64,000 nt of DNA from Carallia brachiata (taxonomy: Eukaryota; Streptophyta; Magnoliopsida; Malpighiales; Rhizophoraceae), in contig JADCRB010000105.1 in the NCBI GenBank assembly GCA_021464245.1, forward strand, positions 434,001 to 498,000, read 5' to 3'. The translations under genes were made by a program, and so were the position numbers. Under the pieces are notes generated by a model. It ran no database searches. It saw nothing but the letters and a program-made list of their open reading frames with translations, and was not told where the DNA came from. Of this stretch, positions 38,930-52,760 are shown one piece after another (position 1 is the stretch's first letter; each line of letters starts with the position of its first letter).

Positions 38930-38972
38930 GTCCGTGTGCAATCAACACCTTCCTCCGCTCCCACCGCACTCC

Positions 38973-39026
38973 TCTATATAAAACTGAATGTTCTTCTCAC
39001 CCACCAACCCTGGCAAGTATTTATAC
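38973..39026 (+). promoter_or_regulatory. Core promoter of PDR copy 2, two TATA candidates
   Basis: TCTATATAAA at 38973-38982 is the stronger TATA match. TATTTATAC at 39018-39026 aligns with the TATA tract of copy 1. About 550-600 bp of leader (with an intron) separate them from the ATG. Which box is used cannot be decided from sequence. Confidence 0.5.
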
Positions 39027-39311
39027 CCCCAAAGCTTCTATAGACCAAATAGGTTCGCACCAATCTCTCAACTAAGGAAAATTAGAGAGAGATTGAGTGA
39101 AGAAGAGAGAGAGAGAGACGGGGGAAGGGAGGAAGAGAGAAGAGAACTTTTGCAATATATTTTTTTGGAAGAGAAAAAAAAAGTGTGAATCCAAGTTGAA
39201 ACTTTCAAAGCTCCAATTACCTTCCCCACTCTGCCTCTGCCTACTTCCATATAGTATAAGGAAATTTCAGCCTCATTTTTCCATTCTTCTAATCAAGAAG
39301 ACTAGGACTCA

Positions 39312-39531
39312 GTAAGTTGTTGATTTCATACATGAAGTTTTCTGTTCACAATTATTTGGTTGGTGACTTGGTGCATGCTGTTCCGTGTTTTCTTCAATCA
39401 TAAGAAGCATTATTAATAAAGGGCTTATCTTAACCAAAATTAATAACACGAGAAAATAAGTGGTCATCTCTTGTTTTCTTTGTGCTGTTAACATTTTTTT
39501 TTTTTGGGTTATTTTTGGTGATCTGGGTTAG
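39312..39531 (+). other. 5'UTR intron of PDR copy 2
   Basis: Donor CTCA|GTAAGTTG and acceptor ATCTGGGTTAG correspond to the leader intron of copy 1. The leader upstream is GA-rich (about 39085-39140). Confidence 0.5.
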
Positions 39532-39576
39532 TAAATTTTTTCCAAATTTCAATCCAGAACAAGCGAAAAATACAAG

Positions 39577-42500
39577 ATGGATGGTGTGGATAAACAAAGA
39601 GCCTCTGGAAGGCGAGCGAGCAGCTACCGGAGAAGCATAAGCAGGAGCCTGAGCAGGGCTAGTTGGGGCATTGAAGATGTGTTCTCAGGGAGTAGGAGAA
39701 GTAACTCTGTGAATGAAGATGAAGAGGCTCTAAAGTGGGCTGCCATTGAGAAGCTGCCAACATATGATAGGCTTAGAACCACTGTCATGAAATCCTTCAT
39801 GGACAATGAGCTCCAAGCTAATAATAAGATTGTGCACAAAGAAGTTGATGTGAGCAAGCTTGATGTGAATGAGAGGCAGATGTTCATTGACCAGTTTTTC
39901 AAGGTTGCTGAAGAGGATAATGAGAAGTTCTTGCAAAAATTTAGACACAGAATTGACAAGTGAGTTGTTCTGTTCTCTTCCTCCATCGCATCACCCTTTG
40001 CATATACTGATGATTGTAAATCATTCATGTAACCAATAACTTGGCTTAAGTGGTTAAGCGCCCTCAAATTCATAACGAGATTAATTTTTGTATTTGAATT
40101 TTCGAACAATTAAATTTTTTAAAACAGCAGTAGTCTCGTTATCAAAAACGAGGATTAATCTCGCACACAAACATATGGGAACGCCTAATGCCAAGAGAAA
40201 AAAAAAATCATTTTGTTCATTGCTGGATTCTTAAACTTTTTCTTGTTTTTTCCTCCTTGAACTGTCATGTTAGGAATCATAATTCTTTTAGTCATTGCTA
40301 GCACGCTCAAATCCAAATACCAAACATTCATTTAGTTTATTCATATTAGATAGTAGGTGTAGCCACCCGTGCGCGCCTGACAAATAACAAATAATTGAAC
40401 ATGTAAAACAAACGAAGGTTGTTAAAGGCCAACGATTACTAAACTGTGAAGTAATTAGTTTTCAAAATATGTTATGGAGCGGCCAACATTGAAGGGCGGG
40501 TGAAAATCCGAACTGTTTATTTTTAAATTTCAATTATTGATTATATTTGGCATATTGTTGATAAATTATAGTATATCTGCAATTGATAATTGAGATTAAA
40601 AACCAACTTCGATAAACAATTCAAATTTCCTCGTGTGTAATTTTGTGTGCATCTATTATTGTTGAGTTGATAATAAAGTCTATTAACTTTTTGGCCGTAT
40701 TACTATTTACTAGGCCATTTTAAGTCAACAAAAGTAATGTTTAATTATTTCTGGACTGTTTCACCTAACATGTTCTAAATTATATAATCAATAGGTTATT
40801 TAATTAATTGTTTTGTTAATGTTTTATTATCTGTAACTACAGGGTCGGAATCCGGCTTCCGACGGTCGAAGTTAGGTTCGAGAATTTGACGATAGAGGCC
40901 AATTGCCATATCGGAAACAGGGCTCTTCCCACCCTTCCAAATGCTGCTCAAAACATGGCTGAATCGATTCTTGGAATCCTTGGGATTAGCTTAGCTAAGA
41001 GAACAAAGCTCACAATCCTCAAAGATGCCTCTGGCATTATAAAACCATCAAGGTAAATTTTCAAAAAGACAGTAGATTATGGTAAAATTTAATTTGCCGC
41101 ACACTATAAATATGTTACTTTCGTGGTAAATATAATCGGTTTGCAAATTTCATGTTTTGATGGGACCTTTATTATTTGTTTTTGTTCAGAATGACTCTAT
41201 TATTAGGCCCACCATCTTCTGGGAAGACCACCCTTTTGTTAGCATTGGCCGGAAAATTGGACCCAAGTCTTAAGGTTGGTAAAAAAATTGGTGTGCCAAT
41301 TTTTAAATAAATTTCAGGAAAAGAAATGCAAGATAATCACTGATGAATTTTTGGAATTAAACAGGTTAGAGGAGAGATAACATATAATGGGTACAAGCTC
41401 AATGAATTTGTGCCACAAAAGACATCTGCGTATATTAGTCAAAATGATGTTCATGTTGGAGAGATGACGGTTAAAGAAACTTTAGATTTCTCGGCAAGAT
41501 GCCTGGGAATTGGGACTCGACAAGGTAAATAAAATCTTTGCTTTTTTGTTTATGAATTAGGATATATGAATTAAGAGTAATAAAATTATGATTTTTTGTA
41601 TTTTTCTCAGATCTTCTAGCTGAGATTGCAAGAAGAGAAAAGGATGCTGGCATATTTCCTGAAGCAGAAGTAGACCTGTTCATGAAGGTAAATACCCCAC
41701 ATGTAATAAGTAGCAAAGTGGTTAGAGAGTCGAGACTCTCAGTATGTGGTTTGATCAAATGCATATATGTTAATCCCAATGATTGATTTACTTAAATTGA
41801 ATTAATTTACTTATTTATTTTATCATTCCCATCATTGCAGGCAACTGCATTGCAAGGAGTTGAAAGCAATTTAATAACAGACTACACTCTCAAAGTAAGT
41901 TAAATATTCTTTCCGGTGAATTAAAAAAAGTTAATTATCTTTATTAACCATAAACCATGCTACAGTTCACAATTAATTAGTATTGAAATTATGATAAAGA
42001 GTTTAGTAGTACGTGTCGAATGTTGACGAATCAAAGGTCTTGAGTTTAAAAGTTGTCAGGGCATTTGGTAAGACTAAATATACTTTTTTTTTGTAACACT
42101 GAGTTATATTGTAATCATTCAATCAGTTAAAGGTTATCTTAAAAATAAGAATAATATTTTTTGATAAAATTGTAAGACACTATTCTTATCTTTCTATTTT
42201 TACGAAAAAATAAAATATGATAAAGGATATGTGAAAAAAATTAAAGGTTGTTTTTAGTTACTACAAGACGTCTCCCACCCACTACACGCCGTTTTCGCAG
42301 ATAAGAGTTTAGCCACCAAGCCCATCAGAACCCAATGTGGAATTGTCTTTCCTGTCAAACGTCAGTGCTCACCTACTCCGTGTACAAGTGGTGTTAAAAT
42401 ATTTCAAGGATTATATGGGCACTACTTGACTGTGTCTTTTTCAAACATTGGTTGGTGACTAACACTGCCAAATAATAAACAAATCATCCACCAACCAAGT

Positions 42501-45500
42501 CTGGTGCCAGTCTGTTTTTTTGGCCTGCTATTGTCAACTACCTTTGAACCAGTATAAAGAAAAAAAAATAGTTGTTAAGAAAAAATGTTGACTTTTAACA
42601 TTGCCAACTTTTGTTTTTTTTTTGGTTAAATTTTTCCTTACTTTATTTTTTTTTCTGTTGGTGGAACAGCTACTGGGGCTAGACATATGCAAGGACACCA
42701 TTGTAGGAGATGAAATGATAAGAGGGATTTCTGGTGGACAGAAAAAAAGAGTAACAACAGGTTAATTTCCTAGTGCAATTTACATTAGATGCATGTTCTT
42801 ATTATATTCCCAATTTAACCTCCAAAAATAAGTTGGGAGGCAGAGAGAATCATTTGCCTTTCACTTATTTGTCTGGAAACTGCTCCACTGATCAATTATG
42901 AGATTGGAGTGTATAACATAAATTAACAAAGAGATGTTTGTCCAATCCTCAAATTAGGATATATACAACACAGTGAATTTTTTCCTTATATATTGTTGAT
43001 CAATCATCTTTGTTAAAAGCCCAACAATTTCCTAAAGAGGATGCAGACAAAAGAAGAGTGTTCACATTGTAAAGACAAAGATTTGGACCACATGTTGAAC
43101 ATGGTTAGCAGAATACACGTCAATTTTCCTTATGGATAAAAATTTATTGGAGCCAGTGGAATTAGTCCAGAACTGGTTGGTCCACCGACCAAATTATACT
43201 AAGAAAAATGAACAGATGATATAGGCGCCGTAAGACCTTGTTATTTTTTAGTTGACGTTATTTTCCTCTGTTTTTTCTTTTTTTTACATTTACTTTAATT
43301 ACAAATTACATATAATATAAAAATTTCCCGATTTAAATTTGGATTCATTCTATATGGTCTTCTCCTACTCCTTCTATGTCGTATGGTTATTTCTAAAAAA
43401 AATTTGTGGGCTTCCCCATGTTTCCTCTTTAATAAAACCCATACCTAAAAGTATTTTAATAATGTTTTCGGTGATGTTAGTAAATGTTATTCGAACAGTT
43501 CTTTTTCTGTCCATATCAATATTTGGTATATATTATTATGTGAGCAACAATGTCCTTACCCTTAATAAATTTAAATTATGATTACTCATTCTAACGAAAT
43601 TATTTTGATTATTCACATGCTTTTCTGTTATGGGCTATTATATATGCATGGACAAATAATTTTTTATCATAAATCTATCACAAAAATCCAATGAAACAAT
43701 ACTTTAAATCTAATGCGATGAATTGTTATTTAATTATTCTATCCAATCATTCTTTTGTTTATTAAGAAGTTCACATGACCCTGAGCCACATAAAAGAAAT
43801 AATTATTTTGATTCTAATAAATCTCATACTCCTTCTTGTAATGCATGTGAAACACTGTTAAATAAGAAAAATATGACCTAATACACTAGGTTTTTTTGTT
43901 GTATTGAGATACAATTCTGTTGTTTCTCTTTATGTCAAAGAAATTATTTACAATTACTTATCAACCCAAATTATTAACGCAGGAGAGATGATTGTTGGTC
44001 CTACCAAAACACTCTTCATGGACGAGATATCAACAGGTCTAGATAGCTCTACAACATATCAAATTGTGAAGTGTCTGCAGCAGATTGTGCATCTTACCGA
44101 GGCCACAATCTTCGTGTCCCTGCTTCAGCCTGCTCCTGAGACGTTCGATCTATTTGATGATATCATACTCTTATCAGAGGGTCAGATGTCTACCAGGGCC
44201 CACGGGAGCATGTTGTTGAATTTTTTGAGAGTTGTGGATTTAAGTGCCCTGAGAGAAAGGGTACAGCTGATTTCTTACAAGAGGTAAGAATCATGACATA
44301 TAGCACTTTAAATAGTATCCTGTAACACACCTTAGTTATAGTAATATTCCAAACTGGCACATTGCTAATCAAGCTTGGCACATTTATTATTGTATCTTAC
44401 TAATTCACAATTTCTCTACATATCACAGGTTACATCAAAGAAAGACCAAGAGCAATATTGGGCAGATAGAAGCAGACCATACAGATACATATCAGTGCCT
44501 GAATTTGCACAAATGTTCAAGCGATTCCATGTGGGAATGCGTCTAGACAATGAGTTATCAGTGCCATTTGACAAGTCTCAAGGCCACAAAGCAGCTTTGG
44601 TCTTCGAAAAATACTCAGTTCCAAAAATGGAGCTACTGAAAGCCTGTTGGGACAAAGAATGGCTACTCATCAAAAGAAATTCGGTGGTCTATGTCTCGAA
44701 GGCGCTCCAAATTATTATTGTTGCATTCATAGCATCCACAGTGTTTATAAGGTCCAGAATGCACACCAGGAATGAACAAGATGGGGCGCTTTATATTGGT
44801 GCATTGGTGTTTACCATGGTCATTAACATGTTCAATGGTTTTGCTGAGCTCTCGTTGATGATCAGTAGGCTTCCTGTGTTTTACAAGCAAAGAGACCTTC
44901 TATTCCACCCACCTTGGGCTTTCACTCTTCCAACTTTTCTTCTGAGGGTGCCTATATCTGTGGTGGAGTCCCTTGTTTGGGTGGTTGTCACATACTACTC
45001 CATTGGGTTTGCACCTGAGCCTAGCAGGTAAGAATTACAAATATATTGTCAATTTTTATTATTTTATCGCATGATTGGCGACAACCTGAATGTGAGAATT
45101 TAAAGTAATTGTCTTTGGCAAGGATACAGCTAACACTTTTGAGTACTCTCTATACGCAGGTTTTTCAAGCATTTGCTACTGGTATTCCTGATCCAGCAAA
45201 TGGCAGCTGGTATCTTTAGGCTCATTGCTGGAGTTTGCAGGACCATGATCGTTGCAAGCACCGGAGGGGCTCTCACTCTCCTTATAGTTTTCTTACTTGG
45301 AGGTTTCATTCTCCCTAAAGGTTAGTGGGAAACCAGAAATCTATAGATTCATAGCTGAATTAGCTGATTTCGATTGGAAACATACTGACAGACCCTGCTA
45401 AGAGTTGCACTTGGCCACACTATGCATTTACACATTGGATAAATTTGTGACAGAGGAAATTCCAAAATGGTGGAGGTGGGCTTATTGGGTTTCTCCATTA

Positions 45501-48500
45501 ACTTATGGTTACAATGCCTTTACCGTTAATGAAATGTTTGCTCCCAGATGGATGAACAAACTGGTACGTTAGTCGAAATGATCTTACACATACAAGTACA
45601 ATTTACAAGGTTTTACATTTTGGTCATATGTTTTACATTTTGATTGCATCACAGGGGAATGGCACTTCTACCAGATTAGGTGTAGCAGTGCTTCAGAGCT
45701 TTGACATTTTCCCAGATAGGGACTGGTTTTGGATTGGTGCAGCTGCTCTTCTAGGCTTTACTGTCCTCTTCAATGTCCTGTTCACCTGGGCTCTCACGTA
45801 CCTGAGTCGTAAGTTCTCTTGCTCCCGTCTGGTTTCATGTCGAATTTGATTCTTACGAATTCCAATACATTTTCTTGATGAGTAGCTAATCACTTGTTAT
45901 GCTATTTTCTGACAATATAGCTCCAGGAAGTCATCAAGCAATGATCTCAGAGGAGACAGCAAATGAATTGGATGACCAAGAGGACTCAAAGGGTAAACCA
46001 AGGCTACAAAGACCTAAGCCACAGCAAGAAGCTTTCCCTCGATCATTATCATCAGCTGATGGAAACAATTCAAGTAAGAACACAAAAAGGAAACAAACAA
46101 AAAAAAAAAAAAAGGATTTATGCAGTAATTATTTTGCTCCTAAAATACCAAGTGTTTTTCTGTGACATACTTGACATCCTTATTGAGACTCGTAACTGAA
46201 ATCTCTCAGGAGAAATGACAATCCAAAGAATGAATAGCCGGTCCAATCCCAATGGACTGAGTAGATATGCTGATGCTTCTCTTGAGGCAGCAAACGGTGT
46301 TGCTCCAAAGAGAGGAATGGTTCTTCCTTTTGCTCCATTAGCCATGTCCTTTGACAGTGTGAATTATTATGTCGACATGCCTCCTGTAAGAATCAAAGTC
46401 TCTCCTCTTCAAATTTAGTCTGCCAAGTTTGGTTTCAAATGATGTATCAATGTCAAGTACAATTCAATTAACTCATCTCGCTTCACAACTATCAACCAAG
46501 TTTCGATCCTTCTCTGACTGGCTTTGCTTCATGAAAACAGGAAATGAAGGCGCAAGGAGTAACAGAGGACAGGCTTCAACTACTTCGAGAAGTGACAAGC
46601 GCATTTAGGCCTGGAGTACTAACAGCCCTAATGGGAGTCAGTGGAGCTGGCAAGACAACATTAATGGATGTTTTAGCAGGAAGAAAGACGGGAGGATACA
46701 TTGAAGGAGACATTAGAATTTCTGGGTTCCCCAAGAAGCAGGAAACCTTTGCAAGAATTTCTGGATACTGTGAACAGACTGACATCCACTCACCACAAGT
46801 GACCATTAAAGAATCCTTGATTTTCTCAGCATTCCTTCGGCTCCCAAAAGAAGTCAGCAAGGAGGAAAAGCTGGTAAATTTTTGTTATATCACCTTCAAG
46901 GTAGAAAAAAGTAGAGGAGCTTTTATATTCTAAACTAATTACGAGTTTTGTCCTAAGCAGAAATTTGTAGAGGAAGTGATGGAATTGGTAGAGCTAGACA
47001 ATCTCAAGGATGCCATAGTTGGGCTTCCAGGGGTTACAGGACTGTCAACAGAACAGAGAAAGAGGCTGACAATAGCAGTGGAGCTTGTTGCCAATCCCTC
47101 CATTATTTTCATGGATGAACCAACTTCTGGTCTTGATGCAAGGGCAGCAGCCATTGTCATGAGAACAGTGAGAAATACTGTTGATACTGGAAGAACAGTT
47201 GTCTGTACAATCCATCAGCCTAGCATTGACATTTTTGAAGCATTTGATGAATTACTATTGATGAAGCGAGGAGGACAGGTGATCTATGCCGGACCATTGG
47301 GTAGAAATTCTCAAAAAGTCATAGAATACTTTGAGGTGATCATCTATCTGACAATTATTTTGATATGATAATTGAGGAAGGAGAATGAAGTTTCTTATTT
47401 TGCATACGCAATACTTTCCAGGCATTTCCCGGAGTTCCTAAGATCAAAGACAAGTACAATCCAGCAACATGGATGCTAGAAGTGAGCTCAATAGCTGCTG
47501 AAGTTCGGCTAGGAACTGACTTCGCAGAACTTTACAAATCATCATCTTTGTATCAGTAAGTCAATTCACAGACTTTATCAAACAAGTTCTTGATGACATT
47601 ATTAGAATTGTTTGAATTTTGCTTAACTTATGTTTCATTATTAGAGTTTTTTTCAATTTGCTTAACTTATGTTTCATTTTGGGCAGACGAAATAAGGCTT
47701 TAGTGAAGGAGTTGAGCACACCACCACCAGGAGCAAAGGACCTTTATTTTGCTACTCAATATTCTCAATCTACATGGGGGCAGTTCAAGTCTTGCTTTTG
47801 GAAGCAAAAATGGACTTACTGGAGAAGTCCTGATTACAACCTCGTTAGATTCTTTTTCACCTTGGCTGCTGCCCTCATAGTTGGTTCTATATTCTGGAGA
47901 GTTGGTACTAAAAGGTTTGTGTCCATCATTCAATTTCCTGCACAAATATTACTATAGCATCGTTGCTATTGGCTGAGGCATTGAACTTTGCGTAATTAAT
48001 ATTTCAGGGACAACACATCTGAACTTACTACGATTATTGGAGCCATGTACGCTGCCGTCTTATTTGTTGGCATTAATAACTGCTCAACAGTGCAGCCCAT
48101 AGTAGCAGTTGAAAGAACTGTTTTTTATCGTGAAAGAGCAGCTGGAATGTATTCTGCATTACCTTATGCCCTTGCACAAGTGAGTTAAAACAGAATTTGC
48201 AAACCTACGCTCTATTTTTTAAGAACTATGGTTGTGCACAATACACTAGATGCTAATTGGTTTCAAGGTTGATTTCTCATTTTGACATGCTGATAAAATT
48301 AATTTTCGTGATGTGCAGGTCGTTACTGAACTACCGTATGTGTTTGTTCAAACCACATACTACACGCTTATTGTGTATGCCATGGTGGCCTTTCAATGGA
48401 CAGCAGCCAAATTCTTCTGGTTCTTCTTTGTCACCTTCTTCTCTTTCCTATACTTCACATATTATGGAATGATGACGGTCTCCATCACTCCTAACCAACA

Positions 48501-48940
48501 AGTAGCAGCAATATTTGCAGCAGCATTTTATGCGCTTTTCAATCTTTTCTCCGGCTTCTTTATTCCAAAACCAGTAAGTTAACTTAAATTCACCTCACTC
48601 CCTATTACAAAATTAGCAAAAGCTAAGTAATGCAACTGACAATCTCTTTACTTCTTTTCAATTTCAGAAAATTCCTAAGTGGTGGATTTGGTATTATTGG
48701 ATCTGCCCGGTGGCATGGACCGTCTACGGACTAATTCTTTCTCAATATGGTGACATTGAGGACACCATAAAGGCTCCAGGCATAACTCCTGATCCTACAG
48801 TTAAATGGTACATAGAAAACCATTTTGGATACGAGTCAAGTTTCATGGGGCCAGTTGCTGCAGGCTTGGTTGCATTTGCAGTTTTCTTTGCATTCATGTA
48901 TGCCTACTGTATAAAGAAGCTGAACTTCCAAACAAGATAG
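39577..48940 (+). CDS. PDR-type (full-size ABCG) ABC transporter, copy 2, frameshifted in exon 8
   Basis: Paralogue of copy 1 in tandem, same clade. Exons: 39577-39959, 40843-41052, 41190-41274, 41365-41524, 41611-41687, 41841-41894, 42670-42760, 43983-44283, 44429-45027, 45160-45320, 45454-45563, 45655-45808, 45921-46073, 46210-46385, 46541-46873, 46961-47335, 47422-47555, 47687-47914, 48008-48179, 48319-48573, 48668-48940. Every exon equals its copy-1 partner except exon 1 (+12), exon 13 (+84, the ancestral form with the full linker) and exon 8 (301 not 302). In exon 8 one base is missing at CAGAT|GTCTACC (44187/44188, codon about 422), so the frame as given stops at TAG 44544-44546 after about 492 residues, leaving only NBD1. 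With that base the frame is open for about 1494 residues. NBD1 Walker A and ISGGQ, NBD2 [14 protein letters not shown] and MDEPTS, and both membrane domains are all present. The good preservation elsewhere means either a very young pseudogene or a consensus error. Confidence 0.9.
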
Positions 48941-49954
48941 GGGCATATTGGTGGAAGCTCATTCTTCTACTTGCAGCATGTATTCAATTCAAATTTTCAA
49001 TTTGTACATAGGATAAAGTACAGGGTCATTTTGCAAAGCCTAGTTTTGGGTCTACTAGAAATGTTGCATGTTATTTTGGGTTCACTATTCAAGTGCTTTT
49101 CATTACTTAATTTGTATAGATGATGACTAGAATTTCAATCAACTAGCATTACATATTTTTTTTTTTGTAAATTTTAAAGGTTATGCAGAGTTTGGGTTAA
49201 TGTGGGGAACTTAAATTTGAAGTCAATATCAGGAAGCGTATAATGTTCCGGCCAATGTTGACAGCACTAGAATTCTTGTCAGATTGAGCGCAGGCCTTTT
49301 TGTTTTCCCCTCTCAAGTTAACCTATATGAACTTTATCAATTTGTCTTAAATAGTTGCAGCAAGAATTTTTGTATGTCTAAAATTAATGACCTAATATTT
49401 AGCTCAGTAATAAAAATAAAGAAACGCAAACAGTGATATTGACTTGCCATTTTGTGCTGTGGTTTTCAACATTTGTCATCTCTGTTCATGAACCATCCAA
49501 AGCTCCATAGCGATTCCTGAAGGCCACAATATCCCCACTTGCCCCATTTGTGCATTCTGTTTGTAAATCCAACTTCACCCCAGAATTCTTCATTTGATGA
49601 AATATCCCATCATCTCTTTGTTTTCCTGAAAATTTTAGACTCCAGCATTATTGTTTTTTTCTTTTTGGTTCATATCATACCCTTCTTTTTTTCATTTCTC
49701 AATTCAAATCAAGAAGTTATGGAGAGAGAGTCTTGATTTTGATGCATACCCATATCTCCGTTTCCTCCAAAAACGTCAAATTTAGCTGAAATTTTTGAAC
49801 TTGATTTGATTGAGCACACCATATGCTCAATCACCAAGTCTGATTGCATTTTGGGAGCAGAGAAAAGAAGTTTTTTTTTTTTTTTTGCACTTCTCTTTAC
49901 TCACTCTCCTACTTTAAGCTCTCCAAAAGTCTTTTCCTTCTTCTGTAATCCCCC
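48941..49954. other. 3' flank of PDR copy 2 and intergenic DNA
   Basis: The first few hundred bases should hold the 3'UTR; the segment near 48990-49020 (CAAATTTTCAATTTGTACATAG) recurs after the PDR fragment at 22803-22828. The remainder has no supported gene. Confidence 0.5.
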
Positions 49955-50089
49955 ATGGCAACCAATATCTGCCCTTCTTCTCCTATTAGTACGACACCTC
50001 CAGCGACCGGGGGATTGGATCTTCCTGTTACCGCTCGCTGTCTATCACCGAATTTGAACACTAATGCGTTGGGACCTGAGAGAGAATGA
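49955..50089 (+). CDS. Short ORF, possible 5' fragment of an unknown gene
   Basis: ATG in a good plant context (CCCCATGGC) after a pyrimidine-rich, 5'UTR-like stretch opens 44 codons rich in Ser, Thr and Pro, then TGA. The composition resembles the start of a nuclear gene, but no downstream exon was identified and a poly-A run follows (50270-50287). On the other strand 49909-50316 is also open. It may be a gene fragment in a repeat. I do not recognise it. Confidence 0.2.
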   Translation: MATNICPSSPISTTPPATGGLDLPVTARCLSPNLNTNALGPERE

Positions 50090-50398
50090 GACTTGTTGGT
50101 GATGCAAATGCAGTCACTCCAATCAATTCTCTGGGAAAAACATGAGATGCCAAAATGCATAGGTAGAAGATAAGATTGTCTACTTTTATTCTCCTCTCCA
50201 AATCTGACCCGGAACCACACAACTGTTCTAACCGAGGATTGAAATCTGGCCAGACAGGAGTCTTTCTCAAAAAAAAAAAAAAAAAAATTGGCCCATGTTC
50301 CTTTCGTTGTCAACAATTAGCCAATTGTCCACAAGCGAACTTAGTATTTCTGGACTCTAGTAGTGGAAGGAGCTTTAAAAACTTTTCCATTAGGTTTA

Positions 50399-50886
50399 AG
50401 AGCGGAGAAAGTGAGGAGAGAGAAAGAAAGTTAAAGAACTAAAATAAATTATTATATTTAAAAAATATTTAAAAAGTAAGGAAGAGAAAAGTTTTTAATT
50501 TTTTTAATTTTTTTTATCTTATTAAAATTAATCCTCTTAAAAATAAGAAAAATGTTGTTACTTATCCTATTAAATTTATTAAATGACTTAATTACCTTTA
50601 TATAATTTAAAAATTATAATTTTACCTAAAATAAAATATCTTAATAGAATTTATTATGAAGGATAAAATTGTTATTTCAATAAATTTTATATTCTTCTTC
50701 CCCTACTTTCCACCATTTTCTAAATAAAAAAATTTATAATTTTCGTTCTTCCTATCACCTCTTTCTAAATACAAGAGAGGATAGAAAATATTATCTTCCT
50801 TTAATAATTCTCTCCTTCATTTTTTTTCTCTCTCACTTTTCTCTCACTTTTCTCTCACTCAAAAATTTTATTCAAACACAGTGTTA
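50399..50886. repeat. MITE-like repeat with purine/pyrimidine inverted ends
   Basis: The left end is GA-rich (GAGCGGAGAAAGTGAGGAGAG) and the right end CT-rich (CTCTCTCACTTTTCTCTCAC, then TTATTCAAACACAGTGT), so the two form an imperfect inverted repeat about 490 bp apart. The interior is AT-rich and non-coding. Confidence 0.35.
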
Positions 50887-52435
50887 ATTGGAACAAAAGA
50901 AAAATTTTTAACAGGGATAAAAATGAACAACGGCACTAAAATAGCATAACCTTAATGAAATAAGTTGTTTTTTTGGGGGGAGAAGTTTACCGCAACAATG
51001 ATTAGTTAGTAATTAATAAAATTCACATAAAAGAAACAAAGAAATATTTTCATCAAAAAGTACTTCTATAAGCACATATGGTACTTATAAAATGTTTTAA
51101 TGTCGGCGAAATTAGTTGTGGGTGGCACAAGTTGATCAATTATTGGCGGAGCCAATGTTCTTGAACTAGACTTAACAACCGATTTTGTGATCATTTTCGC
51201 GCCACATTTGGCAGAGTGGTCCTATGCTGTTTAATTTTGCTGTTGTTAAATATTATTATTAATTATTAATTATTATTTTTTATTATTGTTACTAATAAAT
51301 AAAACGAAATCATAATATTTGATTAAATTAATTCTAATTGTTATTGATTAAATTATAAAATGACTATTTAAACTTTTTTTCTATTATAATAGTTTATCTT
51401 TTTACGGTTAGTTAATCTAAATTAATTTAATTAAGATATATTATTTTATGTATTTATAACTGATATTAATTAAATGTGCAACTTGAAGATCAATTTTAAC
51501 ATATAATAAATTTTATTATTTTTATAAATATTATTTTTACTTCACATATTACTACTATGTATTCAAAAATATTATTATATTTATTGCTTAAATTATTATT
51601 TATACAGTAAAAATAAAACAAGAAAAAAAAACTATAAAAATAACATTGCTTTTACAATATAATTACTATTTACAAATAAAATAATATTATTATATTATTC
51701 ATTTCATTTTTTTACAAAATAGAAAGTTTTTGTTAAAAAAGATTAATAAATGCGCCGCTTGGGTTGCGGGACACTGATGGTGTTTAAGTGAAAAGCAAGC
51801 AAATTCAATAAATGCTGCGAGTGTCTTCTCCGAGAAAGAGAGAGAATAATTTTGTAAATGTAATATAAATAAGTGGTTGATGAAAATAAAAAATAACTTA
51901 GTCTTGCTTTTTTATTAGTTATTTTTAAAATGATTTTTCAACAATTAACAACTTTTAAGAAATTTAACTAAAAACCAAAATTTTCTACTTTTTATATCAG
52001 CAACTACAACGGTAGTTCCTAAACACAAAATCAAACATCTCCTTAACTAAAAACCAAATTTCTTACTTTCTCCAACAGCAGCAACAACAACAATAATAAC
52101 TTTCAAATGCAAAATCAAACATTTTCTTATTCATAGATTCAACAAGTTGCATCCGAATCATTTTGATGTAAAAACACGGGCAGGAGCAGAGCAAATCACA
52201 AAGAAAGTAGTCTTACGGCTATTGTTACCACTAAAAATCGTCTATTTCATAATCACAACTTTCTTAAATAACAAAATAAACATTAAATTGATTCATTTTT
52301 TAATATAATTTATTCGTAATTTTACACATTTACTTAAAATAAAAGAATAACAAAATAAGTTTAATAAATATAAAATTATGAGTGACCTATATAAAAAAAA
52401 AGTGAAAAAATATCATACACCCATAATTCAATGTA
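50887..52435. other. Intergenic AT-rich DNA
   Basis: No gene seen. The stretch about 51230-52130 begins with TTTAATTTTGCTGTTGTTAAAT and ends with AACAGCAGCAACAACAACAATAATAAC, an imperfect inverted relation resembling the element at 28245-28909. It may be another decayed MITE. Confidence 0.4.
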
Positions 52436-52448
52436 TTAACGAATGCTT

Positions 52449-52672
52449 CTTCTTTTTTTTTTTTTAACATTCAAAATAGTTAGTAATTTCATCAATTAGG
52501 TGCTCATAAAAGATAAGAAAATAAAGTTATAAATATTACAAAAAATATACAACACCCTAAAAGAACTAAAGCTGCTCAAATCTCACCAAGCAAGACAAGT
52601 AAGACTAGCGGGAGTCATACATGATACCCACCAGCCCTAGTGCACAAGTATCAATTCCGCTCGGGCTTGGTG
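52449..52672 (-). mobile_element. Short retroposed element with 13-bp target duplication
   Basis: The direct repeat TTAACGAATGCTT flanks it exactly (52436-52448 and 52673-52685). On the minus strand the element ends in a poly-A tail (the T run at about 52453-52465). A 224-bp non-coding body with a variable-length target duplication and a tail is the hallmark of LINE-mediated insertion. I see no good tRNA-type A and B boxes, so it could be a SINE of another type or a 5'-truncated LINE end. Confidence 0.75.
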
Positions 52673-52760
52673 TTAACGAATGCTTTTAAAAGGACTAATT
52701 TGAAGATTTAACATATTTAAGATGAGACACTGATTTGCTATTTTATTTTTGGATGTCAAA

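Noticed and set aside
46576..46860. Minus-strand open frames within NBD2 exons of the PDR genes (also 13382-13591, 13759-13980, 46939-47160)
   Set aside because: They are shadows of the conserved plus-strand coding exons; the same shadows occur in both copies.
49909..50316. 135-codon minus-strand open frame
   Set aside because: It begins in a homopolymer-encoded run of Phe and overlaps a plus-strand 5'UTR/ATG-like segment. No family is recognised, so it is not listed as a gene.
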